Assembly (NCBI GenBank): GCA_963750395.1
Contig: CAVVQM010000008.1
Coordinates: forward strand, 372,001 to 436,000
Source: JADJPO01 sp963750395
Lineage (GTDB): Bacteria; Actinomycetota; Actinomycetes; Actinomycetales; Kineosporiaceae
Direction: 5' to 3'
Length of the DNA stretch: 64,000 bases
Part shown: piece after piece, positions 17,755 through 25,629 of the stretch
Layout: every line of letters begins with the position of its first letter
Position numbering within the stretch: position 1 is the stretch's first letter
Notes under the pieces: model-generated
What the model saw: only the letters and a program-made list of their open reading frames with translations
Told to the model about the DNA's origin: nothing
Databases searched by the model: none
Program-made: the position numbers and the translations under genes

Positions 17755-18080
17755 GTGCACGCACCTCCATGCCCTCCCGCGGTGGATCCGCGCTGTGAGA
17801 CCTCATCAGTCTGAACCTGCGCTCACCCACAATCAACCGATCGCCGTGTTTCGGGTGGACGTACGAACGGGCAGGGTCAACCCGCAGGGCCGCGCCTGGT
17901 CGGCGCGCAACCGGCGCGGTACCCGTGAACTATTCACCTGGATCGACGAGCGCTCCCGACGTGCGACAGGTATCTGTTAGACCGCTCGAATGTGTCCGCA
18001 GTGGATGAGATTCGTGAAGACCGCGTCATCTCCTCACCTCAACGCGTAGCAACGAAAAGCAACGACGTAGTAGGCTGGAC
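17755..18080. other. 326-bp divergent intergenic region
   Basis: Between the thioredoxin-like gene (minus) and the aminotransferase (plus). A plus-strand open frame from a GTG near 17793 to a TAG near 17978 gives about 60 basic residues; I do not recognise it and see no ribosome site. The last 100 bases are richer in A/T than the surroundings and probably hold the aminotransferase promoter, with a short repeat of GCAACGA at about 18048-18063. Confidence 0.4.
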
Positions 18081-19124
18081 GTGGCGATGGAGAACTCTTT
18101 CGGCAGCCCGCTGCCCTCGACAATGGGAGCCGTCCTGGCCGTGAACGTTATTCATGACCTGTCGAGAAATGAGTCACCATCACCGCCGGAGGAGCAGGTC
18201 CTAAGAGCCGCCTCGAAGGAGTTCGCATCGCTCCATCTGTATCCGGAACGTCATGGAGATGGACTCCGCGAAGCCGTCGCAGCCCACTACTCCGTCCGTC
18301 AGGAGAACGTCGTAGTGGCCAGGGGCAGTCTCGAAGTCATCTGGAGGTTCCTGGTGTTCGCCAAGAACGCCGGGATTCGAGATGTGGTCTACGCGTCGCC
18401 GGGATTCGAGGCGTACCCACAGTTCTGTGGGCGCCTGAACCTGCGAAGCATCGAAGTCCCGGTGAAGGCGTCGGGCCGGGCCGACCTGTCCACGATGAGG
18501 GCGGCAGCTCGCACTGGTTCTTGCGTACTCCTCTGCAATCCCAACAATCCCACGGGGGGCTACTACGAACCGGAGGAGGTCGACGCCTTTCAGCAATCAT
18601 TGGGAACATCGACCCCGCTCTGCGTGGACGAGGCCTACTGGGAATACGCCGTGGAGCCGAGTCGGTGGAACACGGCACACCTGCTCGATGCGCCGAACGT
18701 CCTGCTGACCCGGACCTTCTCCAAAGCGTTCGGCCTTGCGGGTCTGCGGGTCGGCTACGGTCTCGGCCATCCTTCAATGGTGGCCAAGGTGCACGCCATG
18801 CGGCTTCCCTTCGAACTGGCGAATGTCTCGCAGGTTCTGGCCGCCACAGCCCTGAACAGAGTGGGCGGAGTCAAGCTCAGGTGCGCGGAACTGCTTGCGA
18901 GGAGATCCTGGTTCATTGAGAGAATGCACTCATTGTCATTGCCCGTCGCAGATGGTCGCGGCAATTTCGTCTGGCTCCCGCTGGGATCGGATTCCTCCTC
19001 GTTCGCCGGCCGGCTCGAGGACCATGGTATTCGCGTGGCGTTGATCCATGACGTAGGGGTTCGAGTGACGATCGGGTCTCTTGATGCGCTCGAGGATCTC
19101 ATCGCCGTGGTCCGCCGGGGTTGA
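18081..19124 (+). CDS. HisC-like PLP aminotransferase
   Basis: A 347-residue class I/II aminotransferase of the histidinol-phosphate type. It has an N-terminal LSRNESP motif, CNPNNPTGG, DEAYWEY, the PLP lysine in TRTFSKAFGLAGLRVGY and a late arginine region (GVRVTIGS). It would move an amino group between an amino acid and a 2-oxo acid. The gene is visibly richer in A/T and uses rarer codons than its neighbours, suggesting separate acquisition. The start could be GTG 18081 or ATG 18087, as no strong ribosome site decides it. It could supply or consume the 2-oxo acid used by the HPPD-like enzyme; this is inference. Confidence 0.85.
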   Translation: MAMENSFGSPLPSTMGAVLAVNVIHDLSRNESPSPPEEQVLRAASKEFASLHLYPERHGDGLREAVAAHYSVRQENVVVARGSLEVIWRFLVFAKNAGIRDVVYASPGFEAYPQFCGRLNLRSIEVPVKASGRADLSTMRAAARTGSCVLLCNPNNPTGGYYEPEEVDAFQQSLGTSTPLCVDEAYWEYAVEPSRWNTAHLLDAPNVLLTRTFSKAFGLAGLRVGYGLGHPSMVAKVHAMRLPFELANVSQVLAATALNRVGGVKLRCAELLARRSWFIERMHSLSLPVADGRGNFVWLPLGSDSSSFAGRLEDHGIRVALIHDVGVRVTIGSLDALEDLIAVVRRG

Positions 19125-19264
19125 CGTGGGGTTGACGACGGCTGGTCCGCCTCCTTGACCGTCTCGGTGTCGTGTGCCGGTCGTGGACGGCGAGATCGTC
19201 CTGAAAGCAGGACGGCGCCGAACAAGCGACCCTCCCTCTCGTGCGCGCCGCAGCGGTGCCCGTC

Positions 19265-19708
19265 CTACCGGGGCGGCTCGTGGATCGTGGCGTCCGGTGT
19301 CGACCCGGCGGCGGGAGGCTCGGTCACCGGGCCCGCGGTGGGCGAGGTGGGCTCCGTCGCGAAGGGCGGCTCGGCAGGCTTCGGAGCAGTCTCGCCCGCC
19401 TCACCCGCGTCAGCCGCGCCCTCGCCGGCTTCGTCGCTGCGCTGGTCGGCCAGCCGGTCGACCCCCTTGGCAATCTGTTCCTTCGCCTTGGCGACTTTGT
19501 CGGCGTACTTGCCCTCGGTCTTCGCGTCGACCTTGGCCGCGATCTTGTCCAGACCGGACGAGACCGAGTCGCGCTTGTCGTGGGCGAGATCGCCGGCCTT
19601 GTGGACGGCGTCCTGGGCCGCCTTCTCCGCCACCTCCGCGAGGTGGCGGGTCTTGGCCTGGAGCTCGTACTCCTCGGCCTTCTGCTTGACCTTCTGCATG
19701 AAACTCAT
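19265..19708 (-). CDS. MT0933/Rv0909-type antitoxin-like protein
   Basis: A 147-residue, highly charged, helix-rich protein. The middle (DKIAAKVDAKTEGKYADKV and AKAKEQ) matches the short mycobacterial MT0933-like putative antitoxin family. It differs in having an extra N-terminal helix and a Pro/Ala/Glu-rich C-terminal tail from about residue 95. No toxin partner is next to it, so the antitoxin name rests on family resemblance only. Confidence 0.6.
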   Translation of the reverse strand: MSFMQKVKQKAEEYELQAKTRHLAEVAEKAAQDAVHKAGDLAHDKRDSVSSGLDKIAAKVDAKTEGKYADKVAKAKEQIAKGVDRLADQRSDEAGEGAADAGEAGETAPKPAEPPFATEPTSPTAGPVTEPPAAGSTPDATIHEPPR

Positions 19709-19758
19709 GTCCGCCCCTCCATGGGTGGTCCCGGTACTGGGGAAAGCCTATGTCGCCG

Positions 19759-20454
19759 TCAGGGCCGACGCCGTCCGGGAAGACCCCGAACGCACCCTGA
19801 TCCGGACCCCGGCCCGGCATCGTCGTGGCTTGGGGTGTGTCCGAGCAGACAGAAACCGGCCCCACCAGCGAGTTCGGCCACCCGGGCGTCCTGCAGGAGG
19901 GAGCTCAGCCGGGCCCAGGGCCGGTCGAAGCCGCGGAAGTCGCGAATGTAGGGGGCGTGCAGGCTATGGATGAGCATGTTGAACGCCACCAGGTAGGCGG
20001 GAGCCCACCGTCCCCCGACCGCGCTCACCCACGAGCCCGGATGCAACTGTTCGAGGACGTTGTGCAGCGACGCGGGGTCCTGGAGCACGTCGTGCACCGC
20101 GCAGAAGAGTGCGGCGTCGGCGTGCGCGGGCAGGTTCGCATGATGAGCGGGGGCGGCGATCAGGTCGATGTTGGACCAACCGCGGCCCTCGGCCCGTCGC
20201 CGAGCCAGGGCCAGCATGTCGACCGAGCTGTCGATCCCGACGATCTGCCCCGCCGGGCCGATCGCCCGCTCCAGCGGCTCGAAGCACAGGCCGGTGCCGC
20301 AGCCCACGTCCACCACGCTGTCCCCGGGGGTCAGCGGAAGGACGTCGACCGCATGCTCCCGCCAGTGCTGGAAGGCCGCCGTCCGCTCGTCGTACTTGTC
20401 GGCGTCGCAGGTGTAGGCGGTGAGGTGCGGAACCGTCGTCGATTCTCGGCCCAT
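19759..20454 (-). CDS. Class I SAM-dependent methyltransferase
   Basis: A 231-residue protein with motif I VVDVGCGTGLCFEPL near residue 48, an acidic motif II (IVGIDSS) and a LFCAVHDVLQD post-I region. It resembles UbiE/Methyltransf_11-type enzymes that act on small molecules; the substrate is unknown. The C-terminal 20 residues are low complexity. It is divergent from the PHA synthase gene with about 170 bp between starts. Confidence 0.8.
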   Translation of the reverse strand: MGRESTTVPHLTAYTCDADKYDERTAAFQHWREHAVDVLPLTPGDSVVDVGCGTGLCFEPLERAIGPAGQIVGIDSSVDMLALARRRAEGRGWSNIDLIAAPAHHANLPAHADAALFCAVHDVLQDPASLHNVLEQLHPGSWVSAVGGRWAPAYLVAFNMLIHSLHAPYIRDFRGFDRPWARLSSLLQDARVAELAGGAGFCLLGHTPSHDDAGPGSGSGCVRGLPGRRRP

Positions 20455-20625
20455 CGTGGCTCACCGCCTCGCCCCCGGGCCTTCAGTGTGCGCGCCGGAC
20501 CGAACGGGTGATGGCGGCCCTTGGTCCCTCATCGCGGCCGCTCGGGCCGCCGCCGCGGTCCCGGAACCGGGTCGCGGGCCCTTGGGCCCGGCTCACGGGT
20601 GGATGCCGCCCAGAAGGATGGGCGC

Positions 20626-22362
20626 ATGGCCGGTACGAGCACGGTGAGCCCCGTCGACCGGACGGTGCACGGCTGGCAGGGACAGTTCACCCTGGGTCAG
20701 TCGCCGACGACCCTGGCGCTCGCTCACCTTGATTGGCTGGTGCACCTGCTCAACTCGCCGGGCAAACAGATCGAGTTGGTCGACAAGGCGCGTCGCAAGT
20801 CACTTCGCCTGCTCGACCAGATTGCGCAGCGGGCCGTCGATGTCAAGGCCCCGCCCTGCATCGAGCCCCTGGCCGGAGACCACCGTTTCGACCACCCGAG
20901 CTGGCAGACGTGGCCGCACGTGGTCAACTATCAGGCCTTCCTGCTGCTCCAGCAGTGGTGGCACAACGCCACAACCGGCGTCGAGGGCGTCAGCGCCCAC
21001 CATCAGGCAGCCGTAGCCTTCGGCGCCCGGCAGGCGCTCGACGTGTACGCGCCGTCGAACTTCCCGTGGGCCAATCCCGAGGTGATCGAGGCGACCACCC
21101 GTCAGGGTGGCGCCAACCTGATGCGCGGGGCGGTCAACCTGTTCCAGGACCTGAACCGGTCGGTGAACCACCGGCCTCCGGCGGGGACGGAGGAGTATCC
21201 GGTCGGCACGGCCGTCGCGGCCACCCCCGGGTCAGTGGTCTTCCGCAATCGGCTGATCGAGCTGATCCAGTACTCTCCCACCACTGCCACGGTGCACCCC
21301 GAGCCGATCCTGATCGTGCCCGCGTGGATCATGAAGTACTACATCCTCGACCTGTCCGCGCAGAACTCGCTGGTGCGCTATCTCGTCGAGGCGGGTCACA
21401 CGGTCTTCGTCATGTCCTGGCACAACCCCACGGCGGCCGACCGCGACCTGGGCATGGAGGACTACCGGTTGTTGGGCGTGCACGCCGCCCTGGAGGCGGT
21501 CCGGACGATCGTCCCGGAGCGCTCGGTGCACGCGGTGGGGTATTGCCTGGGCGGCACCCTGCTCGCCATCGAGGCGGCCGTGCTGGCCCGTGACCCGCAG
21601 ACGAACCCGCTGGCCTCGGTGACCATGCTCGCGGCGCAGACCGACTTCACCGAGCCGGGCGAGCTGATGTTGTTCATCGACGAGGACCAGGTCAGCTTCC
21701 TCGAGGACTACATGTGGGAGAAGGGGTACCTGCAGGGTCAGCAGATGGCCGGGGCGTTTCAGATGCTGCGCTCCAACGACCTGGTCTGGTCGCGGATGGT
21801 GCGCCAGTACCTGCTCGGCGAGCGCGAGCCGATGAGTGATCTGATGGCGTGGAACGCCGACACCACGCGATTGCCCTTCAGGATGCACTCCGAATACCTG
21901 CGTGGACTGTTCCTCCATGACGATCTCGCGCAGGGGCAGCATGTCGCGGACGGCGGAACCGTCTCGCTGTCGGACATCCGAGCACCGATGTTCGTCGTCG
22001 GGACGGCCCGTGATCATGTCGCGCCGTGGCGCTCGGTCTACAAGGTGCACCTTCTGACCGACACCGAGGTCACCTTTCTGCTGGCCAGCGGAGGCCACAA
22101 CGTCGGAATCGTCAGCCCTCCGGACGGCCACCACCACCGCAGTTACCAGTTGGCCACCCATCCCGATGGGGCGCGCTACGTCGACCCCGACGTGTGGCAG
22201 CGCACCACACCGGTGCGCCACGGCTCCTGGTGGCCGGCGTGGCAGCGCTGGTTGGCCGAGCGATCCGGGACGCCGGTGGCGCCGCCGGCCCAGGCGGGTG
22301 CCCCCGAGGCCGGGTTGCCCGTGCTCGGGCCTGCCCCCGGTGAGTACGTGCGCGAAGCCTGA
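20626..22362 (+). CDS. phaC: Poly(3-hydroxyalkanoate) synthase
   Basis: A 578-residue polymerase that builds storage polyester from 3-hydroxyacyl-CoA. It has the lipase-like box GYCLGG with catalytic Cys307, Asp463 (ARDHVAPW) and His491 (GGHNVG), all in the expected order. The length fits class I PhaC. The ATG at 20626 follows an AAGGA site. Longer in-frame starts upstream give a low-complexity N-terminus. No phaE, phaA or phaB lies next to it, so it needs no second subunit if class I. Confidence 0.93.
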   Translation: MAGTSTVSPVDRTVHGWQGQFTLGQSPTTLALAHLDWLVHLLNSPGKQIELVDKARRKSLRLLDQIAQRAVDVKAPPCIEPLAGDHRFDHPSWQTWPHVVNYQAFLLLQQWWHNATTGVEGVSAHHQAAVAFGARQALDVYAPSNFPWANPEVIEATTRQGGANLMRGAVNLFQDLNRSVNHRPPAGTEEYPVGTAVAATPGSVVFRNRLIELIQYSPTTATVHPEPILIVPAWIMKYYILDLSAQNSLVRYLVEAGHTVFVMSWHNPTAADRDLGMEDYRLLGVHAALEAVRTIVPERSVHAVGYCLGGTLLAIEAAVLARDPQTNPLASVTMLAAQTDFTEPGELMLFIDEDQVSFLEDYMWEKGYLQGQQMAGAFQMLRSNDLVWSRMVRQYLLGEREPMSDLMAWNADTTRLPFRMHSEYLRGLFLHDDLAQGQHVADGGTVSLSDIRAPMFVVGTARDHVAPWRSVYKVHLLTDTEVTFLLASGGHNVGIVSPPDGHHHRSYQLATHPDGARYVDPDVWQRTTPVRHGSWWPAWQRWLAERSGTPVAPPAQAGAPEAGLPVLGPAPGEYVREA

Positions 22363-22392
22363 GCCGTTCGCGGATCCGACGGCGGCCGCGCG

Positions 22393-22828
22393 TCAGTGTG
22401 GGACGTCGGCCGTGGCGGTGCCCCCGCCGAACCCGAACCGTTGGTCCCGCCCCTGCACTGTCACCCGGTCCACGTCCTGCGGGATCTCCAGTCCGTTCTG
22501 GGTCCTGGTGAACGGCTGCTCCCCGGCGTGGTCGTGCGCGAGGGTGTGCTCGCCCAGCACGGTGCCGTCAGGGGCGAGCACCTGCCATCCGTCGGCATAC
22601 CGTTGGGGCGTGTCATAGGGCGAGGACATGGTCACCCGCACGTCGAACGTGCCCGAACCCGACGGAACGACCTCGGCCTCGAGGACGTCCGGGAAGCGTT
22701 GCGTCACGGCGGAGGTGGCGCTCGCCGCGTCCGGTGTCCGGCTCGGCCCGCCCGGTCGCCTCGTCTGCGCCGCACCCGGCCAGCGCCGCGGCCGCCGCGA
22801 GGACGAGAACGGTTCCGGCGCGCTGCAT
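22393..22828 (-). pseudogene. Frameshifted lipoprotein gene
   Basis: From ATG 22828 the minus strand encodes a lipoprotein signal peptide with lipobox LAGC (Cys19). About 40 residues later the frame must change, near 22735-22750, to continue into a 104-residue stretch ending DVPH at 22393. That stretch is hydrophilic and looks like a small beta-rich extracytoplasmic domain. A one-base indel restores a single protein of about 145 residues. Either a sequence error or a real frameshift explains it. The family is unidentified. Confidence 0.6.
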
Positions 22829-22850
22829 CGGTCGACCGTGCGTCAGCAGA

Positions 22851-24293
22851 TCACCCGGTCCGGGTCTGGCCGGTCGCGGTGTCTGCGACGTCGGATTCGG
22901 CACTCGCCGCATCCTGCCGTTCGTCGTCGGGCTTCGCGGCCGGGTCGATCTCATTGAGACGAGCCAGCCGCGTGCGGGCGACGATCTGCTGCCGTGTCGT
23001 CGTCCGCTGCGAACGGCCGCGGGTCACGAAACTCACCGCCCAGTGCAGGATCGTGGTGAACCGGTTCTTGAAGCCGACCAGATACGCGACGTGCACGGCG
23101 AGCCACATCACCCACGCGAGGAATCCGCGCAGGTGCAACTTGCCGACGCTGGCGACGGCGTGGAACCTCGTGATCGTCGCCATGCTCCCCTTGTCGAAGA
23201 ACTTGAACGGCTGCCCGCTCTCCTCCCCCCGCAGCCGACGCTTGATCTGGTCCGCGACGTGGTTCCCGCCCTGCATGGCCACCTGGGCGACGCCGGGCAG
23301 GTTGTCCAGCGCCATCATGTCGCCGATCACGAACACCTCGGGGTGCCCCGGCAGCGTCAGGTCCTTGTTGACCTGGACCCGGCCGGACCGGTCGACCTCG
23401 GCATCGCACTGGTCGGCGAGGTGCTTTCCCAGCGGTGACGCCTGTACCCCGGCCGCCCACACCTTGCACCGCGAGGGGATCCGGCGCTGGGTGCCGTCCG
23501 GGTCGATGACGTCGACGCCGGCTTCGTCGATGCCGACGACCTTGACGTTGAGCTGGACGTCGACCCCGATGTTGGTGAGTTCGCGGCGGGCCACCGCCGA
23601 CAGCTTGTCGCCGAAGTGCCCGAGAACGGCCGGCGCGGCGTCCAGCAGGATCACCTTCGCCGTGGTGGTGTCGATCCGGCGGAAGTCGTGGCGCAGTGCT
23701 CGGTGCGCGAGCTCACTGATCTGCCCGGCCATCTCCACTCCGGTGGGGCCTGCACCGACCACGACGAAGGTCAGCCACTCCTGCGCGGCGTCCGGGTCGG
23801 GGCACAGCTCGGCGAGCTCGAACGAGCCGAAGATCCGGCCGCGCAGCTCGAGCGCGTCATCGATGCTCTTCATGCCAGGAGCGAACTCGGAGAAGTGGTC
23901 GTTGCCGAAGTAGGACTGGCCGGCCCCGGCGGCCACGACCAGCGTGTCGTACGGGGTGAGCGTGGCGCCGAGCGGGCTCAGCGAGGTGACCGTGCGGGCA
24001 GCGAGATCGATGTCCGTCACGCGGCCCAGCAGCACCGTCGCGTTGGTCTGTCCCTTGAGGATGTCCCGAGTCGTGGGGGCGATCTCTCCCTCTGACAGCA
24101 CCCCGGTCGCCACCTGGTAGAGCAGGGGTTGGAACAGGTGGTGCGACGTGCTGCTGAGCAGGGTGACCTGCACGGGTGCCTTGCGGAGCGACTTGGTGGC
24201 CCACAGGCCTCCGAAGCCCGAGCCGATGACGACCACTCGGTGTGTGTCGGATCCGTCCACGCGTCGATCGGGTTCAGAGATCTGTGCAGTCAT
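22851..24293 (-). CDS. ndh: Type II NADH dehydrogenase (NDH-2)
   Basis: A single-subunit, non-proton-pumping FAD enzyme that passes electrons from NADH to quinones at the membrane. The 480 residues start with the FAD loop VVVIGSGFGGLWA. A second dinucleotide loop VVVGAGPTGVEMAG lies mid-protein and the EVFVIGDMMAL segment follows. A hydrophobic C-terminal region, around residues 385-415, would anchor it. The ATG at 24293 has a GAGGAG site. The frame stays open upstream but without a plausible protein. Confidence 0.93.
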   Translation of the reverse strand: MTAQISEPDRRVDGSDTHRVVVIGSGFGGLWATKSLRKAPVQVTLLSSTSHHLFQPLLYQVATGVLSEGEIAPTTRDILKGQTNATVLLGRVTDIDLAARTVTSLSPLGATLTPYDTLVVAAGAGQSYFGNDHFSEFAPGMKSIDDALELRGRIFGSFELAELCPDPDAAQEWLTFVVVGAGPTGVEMAGQISELAHRALRHDFRRIDTTTAKVILLDAAPAVLGHFGDKLSAVARRELTNIGVDVQLNVKVVGIDEAGVDVIDPDGTQRRIPSRCKVWAAGVQASPLGKHLADQCDAEVDRSGRVQVNKDLTLPGHPEVFVIGDMMALDNLPGVAQVAMQGGNHVADQIKRRLRGEESGQPFKFFDKGSMATITRFHAVASVGKLHLRGFLAWVMWLAVHVAYLVGFKNRFTTILHWAVSFVTRGRSQRTTTRQQIVARTRLARLNEIDPAAKPDDERQDAASAESDVADTATGQTRTG

Positions 24294-24453
24294 AGTCTCG
24301 CTCCTCTCGTCTGGCCCCCCGGCCGACCAGGAACTCCGAGGATCACTGCGCCGGCGATCCCCTTCGCAGCGGTGGCACTGCGATCCGCCGAGTGTAAGGC
24401 GTCGAGCGGCAGTCGAACATAGATCCGGTGGGCGTTCGCGGAGAGGCCCCCCT

Positions 24454-25629
24454 CTACTCGATCCCGATCGGTCCCGAGCGTGGCCCGTCCTCGTCCGAGG
24501 GCTGTACGGCCAGGGAGGGGAAGTCGTCGAGCTCACCTTCGGGGGTGGAGTCCCACTCCGGGAAGACCAGGTCGCTCTGCAGGTAGAGGCACACCAGCTG
24601 GGCCAAGGTCTCCAGGCCCTTCAGATGGGTGCGTTCGTGCCCGTGGGTCGCGTCCACTCCGAAGCCGAGCAGGGCGACCCGGGCGTGGGCGCCGGCCTCG
24701 ACGGCTGCGGCCACGTCGGAGCGGTAGTAGTCGAAGACGTCCCGGACGACGTCCAGCCCGTGCTCGTCGCCCAGCGCGGCCAGGGTCCGGCTCAGGTGGT
24801 AGTCGAAGGGGCCGACGCTGTCGCCCATCGCCACGGTGGCCGCGTCCTCGCGGGACGCCTGGCCCGGCGCGACCACGGCGGCGTCGATCGAGACGATCTC
24901 GGCGGCGTTCTCGTCCAGGCCGTGGCTCGCGCCGTGCCCGAGTTCCTCGGTGTTGGTGATCATCAGATGGGCCGGTACCGGCAGAATGATCTCCGCGTCC
25001 TGAAGGGCCTTGACCGCGGTCAGCACCGCCGCGAGCCCGGCCTTGTCGTCCAGATGGCGCGAGCGCACGAACCCGGTCGACGTGATCATCGGGCTGGCCA
25101 GCAGGGCCACGAAGTCGCCGACGTCGATCCCCAGGGCGCGCAGGTCGTCGGGGGTCTCGACGGGCTCGTCGACGCGCACCTCGATCTGCTCCCAGCCGAC
25201 GCCCTGGGAGTCCACGTCGTCGCTGTAGCGATGACCGCTCGCCTTCAGAGGCAGGACCTGCCCCGAGTACACCTGATCCAGGACGTCGGTGAAGATGCGC
25301 ACCGCGGCGCCCTCGGCGAACCGGGCGCTGTGGGTGCCGACCGGCTTGAGCTCGAGCCGACCGTTGTCCTTGAGTCGTCGGACGATGGTTCCGATCGTGT
25401 CGGCGTGGACGACGACGGCGCGGCCGACGCTCTGCTGTTCGCTGGGCAGCGGACTGATGATCGCTCCCCGCCGGGTGATGCTCAACTCGAGGCCGAGCTT
25501 GACCAGGCGCTCGCCCAGGTACTGGATGACGTGGTCGGTGCGCCCGGAGGGGCTGGGGATGTCCAGGAGTTCGACCAGAACGGTCTTCAGGTAGTCAAGA
25601 TCAAGCTTCAGGGGTGTCGGAGAGGCCAT
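24454..25629 (-). CDS. M42-family peptidase of the NAGGN osmoprotectant operon
   Basis: A 391-residue metallopeptidase-like protein. Metal-ligand motifs are visible: VVHADTIG, RHLDDKAG, and EELGHGAS with the catalytic Glu pair. The third gene of the asnO-ngg operon is usually an M42 peptidase of this type, whose exact role is unsettled (possibly turnover of N-acetylglutaminylglutamine amide or a precursor). Its start overlaps ngg by 29 bp. A second ATG at 25638 is possible. Confidence 0.88.
   Translation of the reverse strand: MASPTPLKLDLDYLKTVLVELLDIPSPSGRTDHVIQYLGERLVKLGLELSITRRGAIISPLPSEQQSVGRAVVVHADTIGTIVRRLKDNGRLELKPVGTHSARFAEGAAVRIFTDVLDQVYSGQVLPLKASGHRYSDDVDSQGVGWEQIEVRVDEPVETPDDLRALGIDVGDFVALLASPMITSTGFVRSRHLDDKAGLAAVLTAVKALQDAEIILPVPAHLMITNTEELGHGASHGLDENAAEIVSIDAAVVAPGQASREDAATVAMGDSVGPFDYHLSRTLAALGDEHGLDVVRDVFDYYRSDVAAAVEAGAHARVALLGFGVDATHGHERTHLKGLETLAQLVCLYLQSDLVFPEWDSTPEGELDDFPSLAVQPSDEDGPRSGPIGIE

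Noticed and set aside
19265..19708. Complete toxin-antitoxin pair
   Set aside because: No plausible toxin gene lies on either side of the antitoxin-like protein.
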